Assembly (NCBI GenBank): GCA_963971425.1
Contig: OZ020524.1
Span: 1,178,001 to 1,242,000 of the forward strand
Reading direction: 5' to 3'
From: Bryoerythrophyllum caledonicum
Taxonomy: Eukaryota; Streptophyta; Bryopsida; Pottiales; Pottiaceae
DNA length: 64,000 nt
Below, in pieces: positions 43,170 through 53,480 of this stretch. Under the pieces are notes generated by a model, which was not told the DNA's origin, did not search any database, and was given only the letters and a program-made list of their open reading frames with translations. Both the position numbers and the translations under genes were made by a program. The first letter of the stretch is position 1. Each line of letters begins with the position of its first letter.

Positions 43170-44987
43170 CTATACACCCACAGATTGAGTTAGACACCTC
43201 GCTGAACGACTGGGACGGGCTATGTCCTTCATAGCACCTTGAGAACGTGTAGCACAATATCGGTTTTGCTTAGCGGGCGGCTGTCTACGATCGGAAGAAT
43301 TAGACACATCCTCCTTCTCCATGTTCAGATGGAGACCATCATCTCCGTAAAGCTTCCGTTGAGGAGTACAATCGGTTCTATCTTGAACATCAGCAAACAT
43401 TCGCTTCAGAGGTGAAGGGGATGCAACAGGCACTATCATAGCCCTCCGCTCGGGAGGGCTATCCACAACACCATCATCGACCTTCTGCTTAGAGAAGTCC
43501 ATGATAGCAGAGGTAGCATCAGTTGCAGTGCACATAAGATATGGTTTCGATTGCTGGGGCTGTGAGATGTCACCACCATAAGACCCAGAGTACTCCGGAA
43601 TGACGCTAACATTCGAGGGCAGCATGCTACCAATATTCAGGCATGCGGTAGGATCAATACTAGACTTTGAAACCTGAAATACAGTAGAATAAAGCAAGGA
43701 ATGAGAGAATGACATGAACACATGCGAGGCAATGAAATTATGCTTGACCCAAAGATAAGTTCATGGCATCATAAGAGGTGACAAACATGACAAATATGCA
43801 GTAGGAAAAAATGAACAATTTTATATATTAACAATTTTCAAAATATATACAAGATTTACAGGTATGTTTTAGCTACAAGTATAGAACAAAATGTATCCGG
43901 CGCACTAAACCTACATTGAAAACCCCTACATTGAAAACCCCTACATTTATGAAGTTCCCCTATATCTCAAATAGGAGTAACTACTACAACTATTTGGGAG
44001 CTGATTTAAAAACATTGGGAATCTCGTACGCAGTACCCATGTTCCTTGTGGAGAGCGCCATTCCATCAATGATATGCTTCATTATGGGACTATTACGCAG
44101 CAAAGGAGGTACCCCTATACGATTACTATCGACGTAATTCTTCAACTGCACGAGAGGACATTGAGAATGCAAGCGGCAAAGCCACGAAAGAAGGGTCCCG
44201 GTGAGGACATTATCATTCGTATCTCCGCATCCCCATGGAAGCAAGAAGATGGCGTTCCCGGTAAAATTACAAACACTCTTCTCTGGGCTGTCGTCGATAA
44301 GAAGAGTGTTGTCGGAGTTAAAGACTACCGGCTCATGACGAAGGCTAAACAACGTTTCGACAAGGTTTTCAAAAACACTGGCTTCTCCTTATTATCTTTA
44401 GCCATGAGGTACACATTCCGCGAAGTTTTTATCTGTGAACATTTCTCTTGATCTAGAACAAGAAAAGGAGGCTCCAGATCCCTGAAGAGACAAGCCGCGA
44501 TCGCCTCAACTGTGGATTTCTTCATAGAGCTCCAGATGACGACAATGTTCAGAAAGTTTCTGATGACGGATAAGAACTCACGAACACCAGGACAAAAGTA
44601 GACCGCCTTCGGTCCAATCAAGGTAGGAATGGTGGACGAATAATCAGTCCGTTGTGAGCTATGCGCGGTGAGCCTCACAGCAATAGAGACTGAATCCGTC
44701 ACGCATAGAATGCCATTCAAATCCATGACGAGATTAAGCCACTTTGCCGGTCCGGCGCTCTCAACAACGGACACAATTCTAGGAACAAGGTCCTGGGACA
44801 GGACCAACACACAATACAGTCAATGGTAGCAATAAGTGGTAAGTACCTGATAAAATGCACATTGAGTAATATGCAATGGAATTGCCACTGCTTGCACAAA
44901 TTCTCCCACACATAGCGACTGGGATACAACTATTCCAATTGGAGACTTCAATGCAAGAGGACGGTAGACAATGTCATCCAATCCAAT
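43170..44987 (-). pseudogene. FCP1/NLI-type HAD phosphatase-like gene
   Basis: Minus-strand exons: 44987-44847 (acceptor TTTCTCAG, donor CAG|GTACTT), 44792-43990 and 43673-43170 (acceptor TATTTCAG). The first intron is only 54 bases. Exon 2 encodes a HAD core: LVMDLNGILC, FCPGVREFL, IWSSMKK, LVLDQEKC and LIDDSPEK, the layout of FCP1-like CTD phosphatases. The usual DxDxT motif is DLNG, with Asn for the second (acid/base) Asp; plant FCP1-like proteins with DLNG are known to me, and activity is uncertain. A single-base frameshift lies at about 44340 between KTLSK and LFSLRHE. The last exon is disordered (S/P/R/K-rich). Exons upstream of 44987 were not identified. It may be a host gene or a transposon passenger. 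Confidence 0.6.
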
Positions 44988-45284
44988 CTGAGAAACAATT
45001 GAAGAAAATGAATCGTTAAACAATTCTTTGAATTATGATAACATTGTATTTACAAAAATATACACTCCTCGTATAGTACATCAAAATGCGTATGGATCTG
45101 ACTCCTGCATGGAAACACATCCAAGAAAAAACCTACTGAGTCTGAGGTTGGGCACAGTCATTCCAAAAAATCAAGTCTGCACTTCGAGATAAAACGGGCA
45201 AAAATGTAATAAAAAGCTAGCCAATCTTATCCACCTCTGATGACTGTGGTCCTTGAGGCTCGGGAGACGGCTCGTAGTCGACGC
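44988..45284. other. Flank between phosphatase-like gene and repeat arm
   Basis: Possibly 5' intron or upstream sequence of the phosphatase-like gene. No feature that I can support. Confidence 0.35.
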
Positions 45285-47045
45285 GCTGTCGTGTAGAGAG
45301 GGGAGCGCCTTGAGAATTCGCAGGGAATCTGGCTGCGACTGGAGATTGTTTGCTCGGGAACCCAATCGTATCTTCAAATCTTCAGGTCTTTAGTCTCTAA
45401 TCTTCAGTCTTCAGTCTTCAGTCTTCAAACTCCTCCCCGTTGGCCTATCCTGTGGTGGCTCTAAAGGGTTAAGGGTAAAGGTGGGTGATAAGAAACCACG
45501 GCCTCGGACGGGTAAAACGGGACGGCCAGACCACAAGCTGAAACCGTCCGAAAGATTGGCTCCTAAAATTCAAACCCACGGTGACCAGCAAACGTGCCTC
45601 ATCGGTGGGAACAACATAAACACGACCGTGTGGGCAATTAACCCCACTTCGCCGCAACAGAGTTTACAAGAACAGAATTGAAATACAACTAGCCTCCAAA
45701 GCTGGCTTGGAATCACAGAAAAAGAAATCGGACCACAAGCCACAACACACTTGTCTCCATCTTCTCTTCTCTTCAAGTCAAGCCTCAAGTCTTCAATTCC
45801 TCCATCCTTCAACTCCAAAGTCTTCAAGTGTTCAAAAACACTAAGAAACTCAAAAGAAGTGTTCAAAAACACAATGGAAAACTTTCACCAAGGCTGTGAC
45901 CTTCAAACAAGTGACACAGATGACTCAAAACTTCAAATACTAAGTGTAATAGCTCCCTGGAAAGCTAATTCAAACAACTAACACTCCTCCAAATTTCAAG
46001 TCAATCTAAACTACTGTCCGAAAGTTATGGACAATCAAAGTTTTGTCTACCCTTATTCATTCAGATCTCTATAACTTCTTGCTCACAACTCCAAATCTCA
46101 ATTGTAATATCTTTCTAGAAAGCTAAAATAGAGACGCATACACCCTCCAAATCTCAAAGAAAACTAAGAACTACAGCAAAAGTTATCGCTTGTCAAACCT
46201 CTGCCTCTCAATGGATGGCCTCGAGTTTTCACAAAAAAAAACAAACCTTCATAACTTTTGCTACATAACTCCGAATTCAATTTTTGAAACGAGTATAGAA
46301 ATCTCTGAAGACAAAGAACAAACCCTCAAATTTTCAATTCCATGCGAACAAAATTCGCTGAGCTACATACAGTCCAAGTTCTGCCCCAAAACCCTTGCTC
46401 TCTCACCCGCACACACACACACACACACTAAGGAATCTCTTTTTCCCACTTTTCCACCTCAAGTGGACGTGGGCACTTCAGCCCATGTCACCCTACCCAA
46501 AGTACCCCACAAGGTACTTCATTACTTTCTTATCCTTTCCACTTTCAACCACATAAAATCCCCTAGTCTTTTATTTATTGGAAGACTAAAAACTTAGACC
46601 TTCCAACCAACAAGATAAGTAAAATAAAAAAATAACTATATAAAAATAAAAATAAAACTTATCGTAAGATAGCTGATGGTACGGACGTATAAAGGTGTTG
46701 ATTCGCACAACCTGATCGCCAAGTCGTGGACTTGGTTGGCTGGAAATGTCGTGGTCAGTGGCCGCCGCCGGTCCGGGTTCGAACCCGATCGAGTCCGTCG
46801 AGTGGTTCGGCGGCCCACGGCTTGGCTCGCTAGTGAGGCAGGAAAAAATACCAGTCAACCCGCTACCTACCCCCCTGAGCAGTGACAAGAACGGTGCAGC
46901 ACCTACATGCTAACACTTGCCCAAATCCTCAAACCGTGGTTCTTACCACGACCAAACCTTTTTACCCCAACTCCTTACTTATTAAAATCCACACATATAA
47001 AGACTAATACTTGTATGTACATGATGGAAGAATTTCCATCAGGAC
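45285..47045 (-). repeat. Repeat arm 2: 3' flank of the ParB/MTase-like gene
   Basis: Inverted copy of about 31085-32827, differing by scattered substitutions and small indels. It directly follows the coding end at 46975 (minus strand) and so is the gene's 3' non-coding part. It includes repeated CTTCAGT words (45395-45428), a CGGACGG/CCGTCCG segment, a (CA)n run at 46409-46428 and a GGGTTCGAACCC palindrome at about 46775-46786. Plus-strand frames here are not genes. Confidence 0.7.
46775..46786. other. B-box-like palindrome GGGTTCGAACCC
   Basis: GGTTCGAACCC fits the RNA polymerase III B-box consensus and, being a palindrome, fits on both strands. The sister copy near 31350 has GGTTCGAGCCC. 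No proper A box at tRNA spacing was found, so a tRNA or tRNA-derived SINE is only a possibility. Confidence 0.3.
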
Positions 47046-48629
47046 AACGCTCCTCCATGCACACCTCTTCTCCCTCTACCGCAGCTACCGCATGGGATGA
47101 CTCTTCCACAAGTTGAGCAGGGACCAAAAGAGTCGAACCGCCAGGAGCACCATCAACATTGACTTCACGCACACAAACAACAAAGTCGACCCCATCTGCC
47201 ATAGGCGAAATCGGAGTTGAATTAAAAGGCAGGGTATCTTCGGGTCGAGGATACTCAGAAGGCCCAGACGATGAAGAGGGGATATCCCCATGAAGAACTG
47301 GCACCTCAACCGAAACGTCGGTTTCTCCAAGTGGATTGGATGAAGTGCAAGGTTGCAATCCAGTTGAACGAAGCTGAGGCCCAACCACAGAGTTATCCTC
47401 GGTGCGAGGATAAGTGGAGGGATGAGACACGACGGATTCGGATGGAGCAACGGTGATGGGAACCGAAATGTGAGCTTGCTCTGCAAGACGACTGTTGAGT
47501 TCCACCAACATGTGCGCTTGGATCTCTGCACGGATTGACGCCGCCATCCTCTCCTTCTGTTGATTAGACTCCACCCGCTGCTTCTCGAAAGCAGATTCCA
47601 TCTTAGCCTGTCTCTTCTGGGTAGCCTCTAATTGTGCCAAGATCGTCTGCCTCTCCTGCCGCTCCTGTAGGCGTTGGTTGCGTTGGTGCTCATAAAAGTC
47701 AGCACCGGGTTCGTACGTTACAGGCAGCCCAGGGGCCGGAGCATGCCCAGCTGCATTTGCGAAGGTGTCATCAGATAAAGAAGCGCCATCCACCGGAGGG
47801 CGAGGGGCCGGAGCATGCCCAACTGCATCTATGGAGGCGGCCTCATGTAGGGGATCTCCACCTTCATCATCACTGGAGTCGGACAGTAGGATGACACGGA
47901 CATATTTTACAACGGTACGAGCGACGGGAACATCTGCTGCGGGGGCGGTACCAGCGATGGAAACATCTGCTGCAAGGGCCGTACCAGCGACGGGAACACC
48001 TGGTGCAGGGGCTATACCAACCAAAGGAGATATGTCATGACCACCTTGAACTTCCATATGAACGGCTTCACCGTCTACCGGAAGGTCTTCGTCCGCGAGC
48101 ACAGGAGGTCGGCGCGGCGACGATCTACTACGAGATCGATATGACGGCTCACTATCATCCAAGCTAAGGATCGAAAGATCGACGCTGTCATTGCTCCCAT
48201 ATGGATTGACGAGCAAGGGAGAGTCATCCTGAGGAGGCTGATGAGTCGGTGCACCGCTAGCAGATGCCCTGTGGGTCTCGGGGGAGTCTTGCCGCGATGC
48301 AGCACCAGAGCGTTGAGCACGTTGGCGAACACGTTCAGCCCTCCTTGGCGAGATTCGGGCCCTTCCAACGCGTTCCGGAGGTGCAGCCGGAGCGGTTGAT
48401 GTTGATGCACCTGCAGCGTTGGAAGCCAAAGGCTGCAGGTAGGCACAGTCTTTGTGGATGAAATCATTCATGTCCAACTGAAAAATGCGCTGCATTTGAT
48501 TCTTGTACTGAAGTCGGAAGGATTCATCAATGAGTCCATAGAAAGATGTTCCAACCATCTGCATGACACAGGAGAAAGTAAGATTAAAAACTGGATAATG
48601 GAGAAAATCCTGAAATGAAATCAAATGAC

Positions 48630-48759
48630 TATCCTCGACTCGAGGATAAAACCACTGAAAAACTAATGATCAAACAAAACTGTCTATCCTCGAGTCGAGG
48701 ATAGATTACAATGATACAGACGAAAGCATACTATAGGGTGTATCCTCGACTCGAGGATA
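48630..48759. repeat. 19-bp palindromes in intron 2 (three copies)
   Basis: TATCCTCGACTCGAGGATA or its G-centred form at 48630-48648, 48685-48703 and 48741-48759. Two 9-base arms around one central base, spaced 55-56 bases. All three lie inside the intron 48559-48787. Confidence 0.9.
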
Positions 48760-50168
48760 GACTACAATGATCAAAATGACAACGTACCAGATTGGCCAGC
48801 ATAAATTTGGAACCACCGAAAATTCCAAAAACCCTCTCCTTACGATTGCAGAAGTCTCGGAGTAGCTCCAAGTAAAACTCCATCCGTAATTACGAGCCGT
48901 GGACGGAGAATTCCGCCTCTAGATACTTATTCTTCTCTTTGTAGAAGAATGTATCTGGTGCAGAGTAGAACGGCCTCACTTTGTTGATGAGCACGGAAGC
49001 GTGGGGATGACTCTTCTTCACTAAGAAGAGTAGGTTCACATCCGTAACCTTAGCCCTGGACGTCCCGTAATACAGGCGCTCATTGGCTGATGAAAGGTAA
49101 GTCGAGGAGACGGGCGAATACCGGGCCATCCGCTTCTCAGCAAACTTCGCAGCTTGCATCGCACGGTCTGCGGAGGAGGTGATCCAGATCCAAACATGAG
49201 GAGTGCTCATGTTTGGGGTACTCTTTTGCAACTTCATGGCATTCATGAAGTCTGCAAAGTATGGTTCGTCCAGGGAGTCGACCTTGGACAACCAGCCGGG
49301 TACCTCACGGAGGTCGAGAAGTCCCAGTGTAAACTCCTTAGAATCATCTAGAGGGGTGAAGTAATCACCAAACTCCAGCTTCTCTGCATTAAACTCGCGG
49401 AGTTTCACATAACCGTCGTGCGGGGTGAACAAGTTCTTCAAATGTAGAAATTTCTTGAAGAACGGAAGAACTTTTGGGAACTTCTCTAGTAGATAAGATG
49501 CTCGTTTCAGCTTCCCCGCATTGGTCAACCTCATCGTCCAGAACTCCTTGTCGGGTTGACAGAGGAGCATGTTGTAAGTAGCAAAAGACACATGGTGTTT
49601 CTCCTTCCACTCCTTCCACATTGCGTCGTCGATCGACCCATTCGGAAGTAAAAACAATAAAGATGGGTCGATGTGCACCAGCTCCTGCATGACGACGCGC
49701 TTCTTCTTCCTTCGATCAGCCCACTCCTCGTAGTGGTAGCATGATCCATGGACCACGCCAGTCCTATGAAGCGTGATCTTTGGATACCCTTGCCCGCGAT
49801 CACTGTCAACCAGGTAAGTGAACAAATCTCTTAAATCCTGGTCAGACAAATGACCCAACCTCTTGAAAAACTCACGGTGGATTGGCGAAGGCTTGAAACC
49901 CCTAGCGTCTTTATATGGACTAGCTGTGTCGGGGTTTACGATGTCGCCGCGGCAGTGCAGATCGAGGAATTCTTCCCAGAGGTTGAAAATGTCATCTAGA
50001 AGAGTGATGATTTTAATCTCATTGGTAAGGTCCGATGACTTGTTTACTTGCTTCCCTTCCCTCGTGGGGTCGATGTTCTAGAAGCGCGTGACAATCAACT
50101 TCGCAAACAATTGCATCACAGTACAGAGAACATTAGAAAAATTAATCAAGGATACCGCATAGAGGAGA

Positions 50169-50263
50169 ATCCTCGGCTCGAGGATACTTTGACAAGTAGC
50201 ATACAACTAATCAACTAACGGGTACACAAAAAGGCATGGAAGATTATCCTCGACTCGAGGATA
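50169..50263. repeat. 19-bp palindromes in intron 1 (two copies)
   Basis: At about 50169-50186 (ATCCTCGGCTCGAGGATA) and 50245-50263, 76 bases apart, inside the intron 50109-50284. Confidence 0.9.
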
Positions 50264-51710
50264 ATTAAGGAACTGGAACCTTACCAAGTACTTCTCCTAG
50301 TCGAAGTTGGCACCATTCATTCGCAAGTCGCCCTCATCGTGTTGGTAGCTGGGTCTACCAGAGTTGAGCCAGATTCTCCTGCAGCTTGAAATCTGGTTTC
50401 CCCACGTTGGCTGGGCATGATCAAGGTGGTTAGTGTCGTTGTAGAACTTTGAAATCCTCTGCAACTTCAGAGGATCCGTTGTCCACACAACGTACGCATC
50501 CCAATGGCACAAGTCTCGTTTTCGCTGCTCCCCGCATTGTTCAACACGTTGAAGTCTTCTGGAAGCTTCGACGCTATGTTGGCCATTGATTAGCATGAAC
50601 TTCCCATTCTTGATATCGTCCCAGGAATTGGGCTTCCGCGTTATCGGTTCTCCAGCGTCATCGATCGGGCAGATGCAAATCTTCTGACGCTAGTTTACCT
50701 CTCCAAGTTGGACCAGAAAATCCATGGAGTTTCGGACAATGCCCTCCTCCATCCCACGAATCACGAACTGTGCTTTGGCGGGCACACATTGTTCGATGTT
50801 CACGATGAATGTGGACTCGAACGGAAAGCATAAATTGCACTCCTCCCAAAACAATCTCTGTGATTCCGTTATCTTCTCGAAGTCAACTTGGGGATCATTG
50901 CGCGATTTGGTCGGAGTTGCAGCCCTCGTAACAGTCGAGGTTGAACTCCCACCGGCCGTAGCAGTCTTCTTCTGTTTGGACGGTTCTTCTAGGTTGGAGG
51001 CCATCTCAGAAGTCCTCCGGGGAGCACCACGGCTCGTGCTTCGAGTCGCATCTGCCGCTTTTGTGGTAACCTCGCCGGTTGTTGCGCTCTTCTGCTTGGG
51101 CCGACGTCGAGGAGGTGGAGCGACCGGAACCGGGCGGGCCTCAAAGTTTGATAGGAGTTGGTGAATACGTACCAGTCTCATGTTTACCTTCTCAGCGTCG
51201 TCATTTGACCACGGAATGTACTTTTCGAACGCTTGACGCAATGCCCCTTGTCCATTCTTATCGGCACTCTTAAGCAATTCGTTGAAGTCAAATTGCCCAG
51301 AAGGGTCACCGACTTTCACAACAATCGAGTGAAAGTGCGGTAGGTCTTTCCCAGCATCGTCCACGGCCTGGATACCGAGAACGATGTAATCGCGACAGCG
51401 CTGCTCCACAAACGTCACTCTCTCATTTCTGTTCAATGGAACGTATGGAACTTCCTCCTTAAGTTTGAAAGAAAGATGAACGACCTTTTCCGACCTGAAG
51501 AGGGACCAACCAATGATGTCGGGGTTGAACGACCACAGCTTGCCGTAATTCTCGACGACATCATCGATGAAGGGCTGCGGGGCGACAGGATTTTCGAATT
51601 CCGTGATGAAGTACGTTGACCCTGAGTAGTCGTAGCCGTCGACGGGATCCATTGTGATGCTGTTATTTGCGAGGAGACATTTGGAAAACGAATTAGATGA
51701 AAACTATCAT

Positions 51711-52381
51711 TATCCTCGAGTCGAGGATAGTTATCAACTGATTCTGACTTTGATCATATTTTCTTGGAACTTATCCTCGACTCGAGGATGTGAACATTAT
51801 TATAATTGTGAAATGTAACAATGATCTAATGGTTACTGTTTCAGTGGTTGAATTGTATCCTCGACTCGAGGGTACTTCAATTATTTGAGACATATATTTT
51901 AGATATTTTACTTTATGCATCAGTCCGATCACATTCTCGAAGTATTATTTTCGAGATATATGGTTTTAATTTTATCGGAGCGTATACTAATCCCCTAAGG
52001 ACTGAAAAGTATCCTCGAGTCGAGGATACTTTGATCAATCACGAAAGGATCTGTGTTAGAATACATCATAACATCTATTAAATACAACTTATTAATGGTG
52101 AGTGTTCTGATGAGTCAAATTATTTGATACTTAAGATATGTCCGTTTGCAGTAGACTTACACTTATCCTTGACTCGAGGATACCCTATACTGCTATGGAG
52201 AAATTAGTAGAATATTTTGAAATAGCGGAAGTAATAATTCAGTTAATAACTACTTCATTATTTGTTTAACCTACTTTATTCTCGACTCGAGGATAAACTG
52301 TAATCAGAGGATTGACTCTTATCCTTGACTCAAGGATAAGTTGCTAAACGAAGGTCTCGAATGTATCCTCGAGTCGAGGAT
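51711..52381. repeat. 19-bp palindromes upstream of the ParB-like gene (eight)
   Basis: Copies start at 51711, 51772, 51856, 52010, 52164, 52277, 52320 and 52363, in the 0.7 kb 5' of the gene (minus strand). Most keep perfect arms; some have a compensating change in both arms (TATCCTTGACTCAAGGATA at 52320-52338), which suggests selection for the palindrome rather than for one strand. No other feature is seen between them. Confidence 0.9.
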
Positions 52382-52779
52382 AAACTATGATATTTGTTGA
52401 TCCAAAAACCCTAACTCCACAAATTACCGGTTATATTTTTACATTGGATTGAACTGGTTCTTCAGCATTGCAACTTAAATGATTTTTGAAATGAGTACCT
52501 TGCAAAATGGTTTGAAGTCTGCTATGTGATTCTGTTCAACTGAATTGTACACAATGCAGTTGAGGAATATTGTAATGTGCACAAACGTAATCAACACAGA
52601 ATGATGCACAATGTAATACAAAGCACTTGGAAATATGATCACAGCAAACTCTACACAGAAATGTCTATGTCTTGTAGAAACCCTAAACTCTCACGAAATC
52701 TTGCTATATGCTCTATGGCAAAATACTCTAAATCAAAACCCTGAACTCACTTTGTAACCCTAAATGCACCTAAACAATC
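52382..52779. other. Non-coding DNA, nothing recognised
   Basis: AT-moderate sequence without ORFs or repeats that I can support. Confidence 0.4.
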
Positions 52780-53215
52780 ACAGTAACTAACCTCTCTCAA
52801 GTATACACTTCACATAAACCTCACACAAATCTCACACGAACCTCACAAAACCTCACACAGACCTTAAACAAGCCTCACACACACAACTCACACTAACCTC
52901 ACACAAACCTCACACAAACCTCACACACACACTCCTCACATACACACCTCACACACACACACACCTCAAACAAACCTCACATACACACCTCACACTCACA
53001 AACACTACTCACGCACCTCACACTCACAAACACTACTCACGCACCTCACACACTGAAAACCCTACACACAAACCTCACACACACATACACTACTCACGCA
53101 CCTCACACACACAAACCCTAGTCTCGCACCACACACACAAAACCTAGTCTCGCACCTCACACACACAAAACCTACACACATGTTCACTCGCACCTTACAG
53201 AAACCTCACACACCT
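52780..53215. repeat. CCTCACACA minisatellite (G-poor plus strand)
   Basis: About 430 bp of CCTCACACAAA, CACACACA and ACTACTCACGCA units in irregular tandem array. The plus strand is almost free of G. Confidence 0.9.
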
Positions 53216-53480
53216 CACACTTGGGGAGGGTTCGAAGTGGAAGGAATAATGGATAGGGTTTGAAGAAGAAGAGGAAATGGGAAGGTTTGGAGTGGAAGAG
53301 GGAACGAAGAACAACCGCGGGAGTGCACGCAGAGAAGGTGAAGAGAGAATGGGGAGAAAGGTGATGGAGTCGTGGTGGTTCACCGCGCCGCCAAATGCCT
53401 TTTTGGGCAGCGGGCAGTAGGCAGGGGAATTGGGCAGCGGGCAGTAGGGGAACGGGCAGCGGTCTTAAAAAAAAATCAAA
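53216..53480. other. GC-richer patch with GGGCAGCGGGCAG repeat
   Basis: A purine-rich stretch (GAAGAAGAGGAAATGG, GAGAATGGGGAG) followed by short GGGCAGCGGGCAGTAGG repeats near 53405-53465, which could form G-rich structure. A short minus-strand frame of 62 codons (S/P/L-rich) is not supported as a gene. Confidence 0.45.

Larger units (their letters stand above)
46975..51652 (-). pseudogene. ParB-like / methyltransferase-like three-exon gene
   Basis: Minus-strand exons 51652-50285, ~50108-48788 and 48558-46975, joined in phase 0 (donors TTG|GTAAGG and CTG|GTACGT; acceptor ATGCAG at 48559; the acceptor of exon 2 is unclear). The product would be ~1420 residues. Exon 1: an N-terminal region of unknown type, a basic S/T/A-rich linker, then a segment with NGQHSVEAS that resembles the GQHR/S core of ParB-like nuclease folds. 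Exon 2: unknown region ending FGIFGGSKFMLAN, which could be the glycine motif of a methyltransferase. Exon 3: long disordered acidic/Pro/Arg-rich tail with a Q/R-rich coiled coil (RLQERQERQTILAQLEATQ). In-frame stops: TAG 50690-50692, 50297-50299, 50078-50080 and TAA 48890-48892, each one C-to-T step from Gln. Nucleotide palindromes of the 19-bp family lie in both introns and upstream. Confidence 0.55.

Noticed and set aside
46676-46820. tRNA gene
   Set aside because: A B-box-like word is present, but no cloverleaf or A box at the right distance could be drawn.
15519-50692. Many in-frame TAG codons as a reassigned codon (TAG = Gln)
   Set aside because: TAG also ends intact ORFs at the expected places (kinase, DUF7869-like, first ORF), and the affected genes also have frameshifts. 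Decay by C-to-T change is simpler. U-to-C RNA editing is known mainly for organelles.
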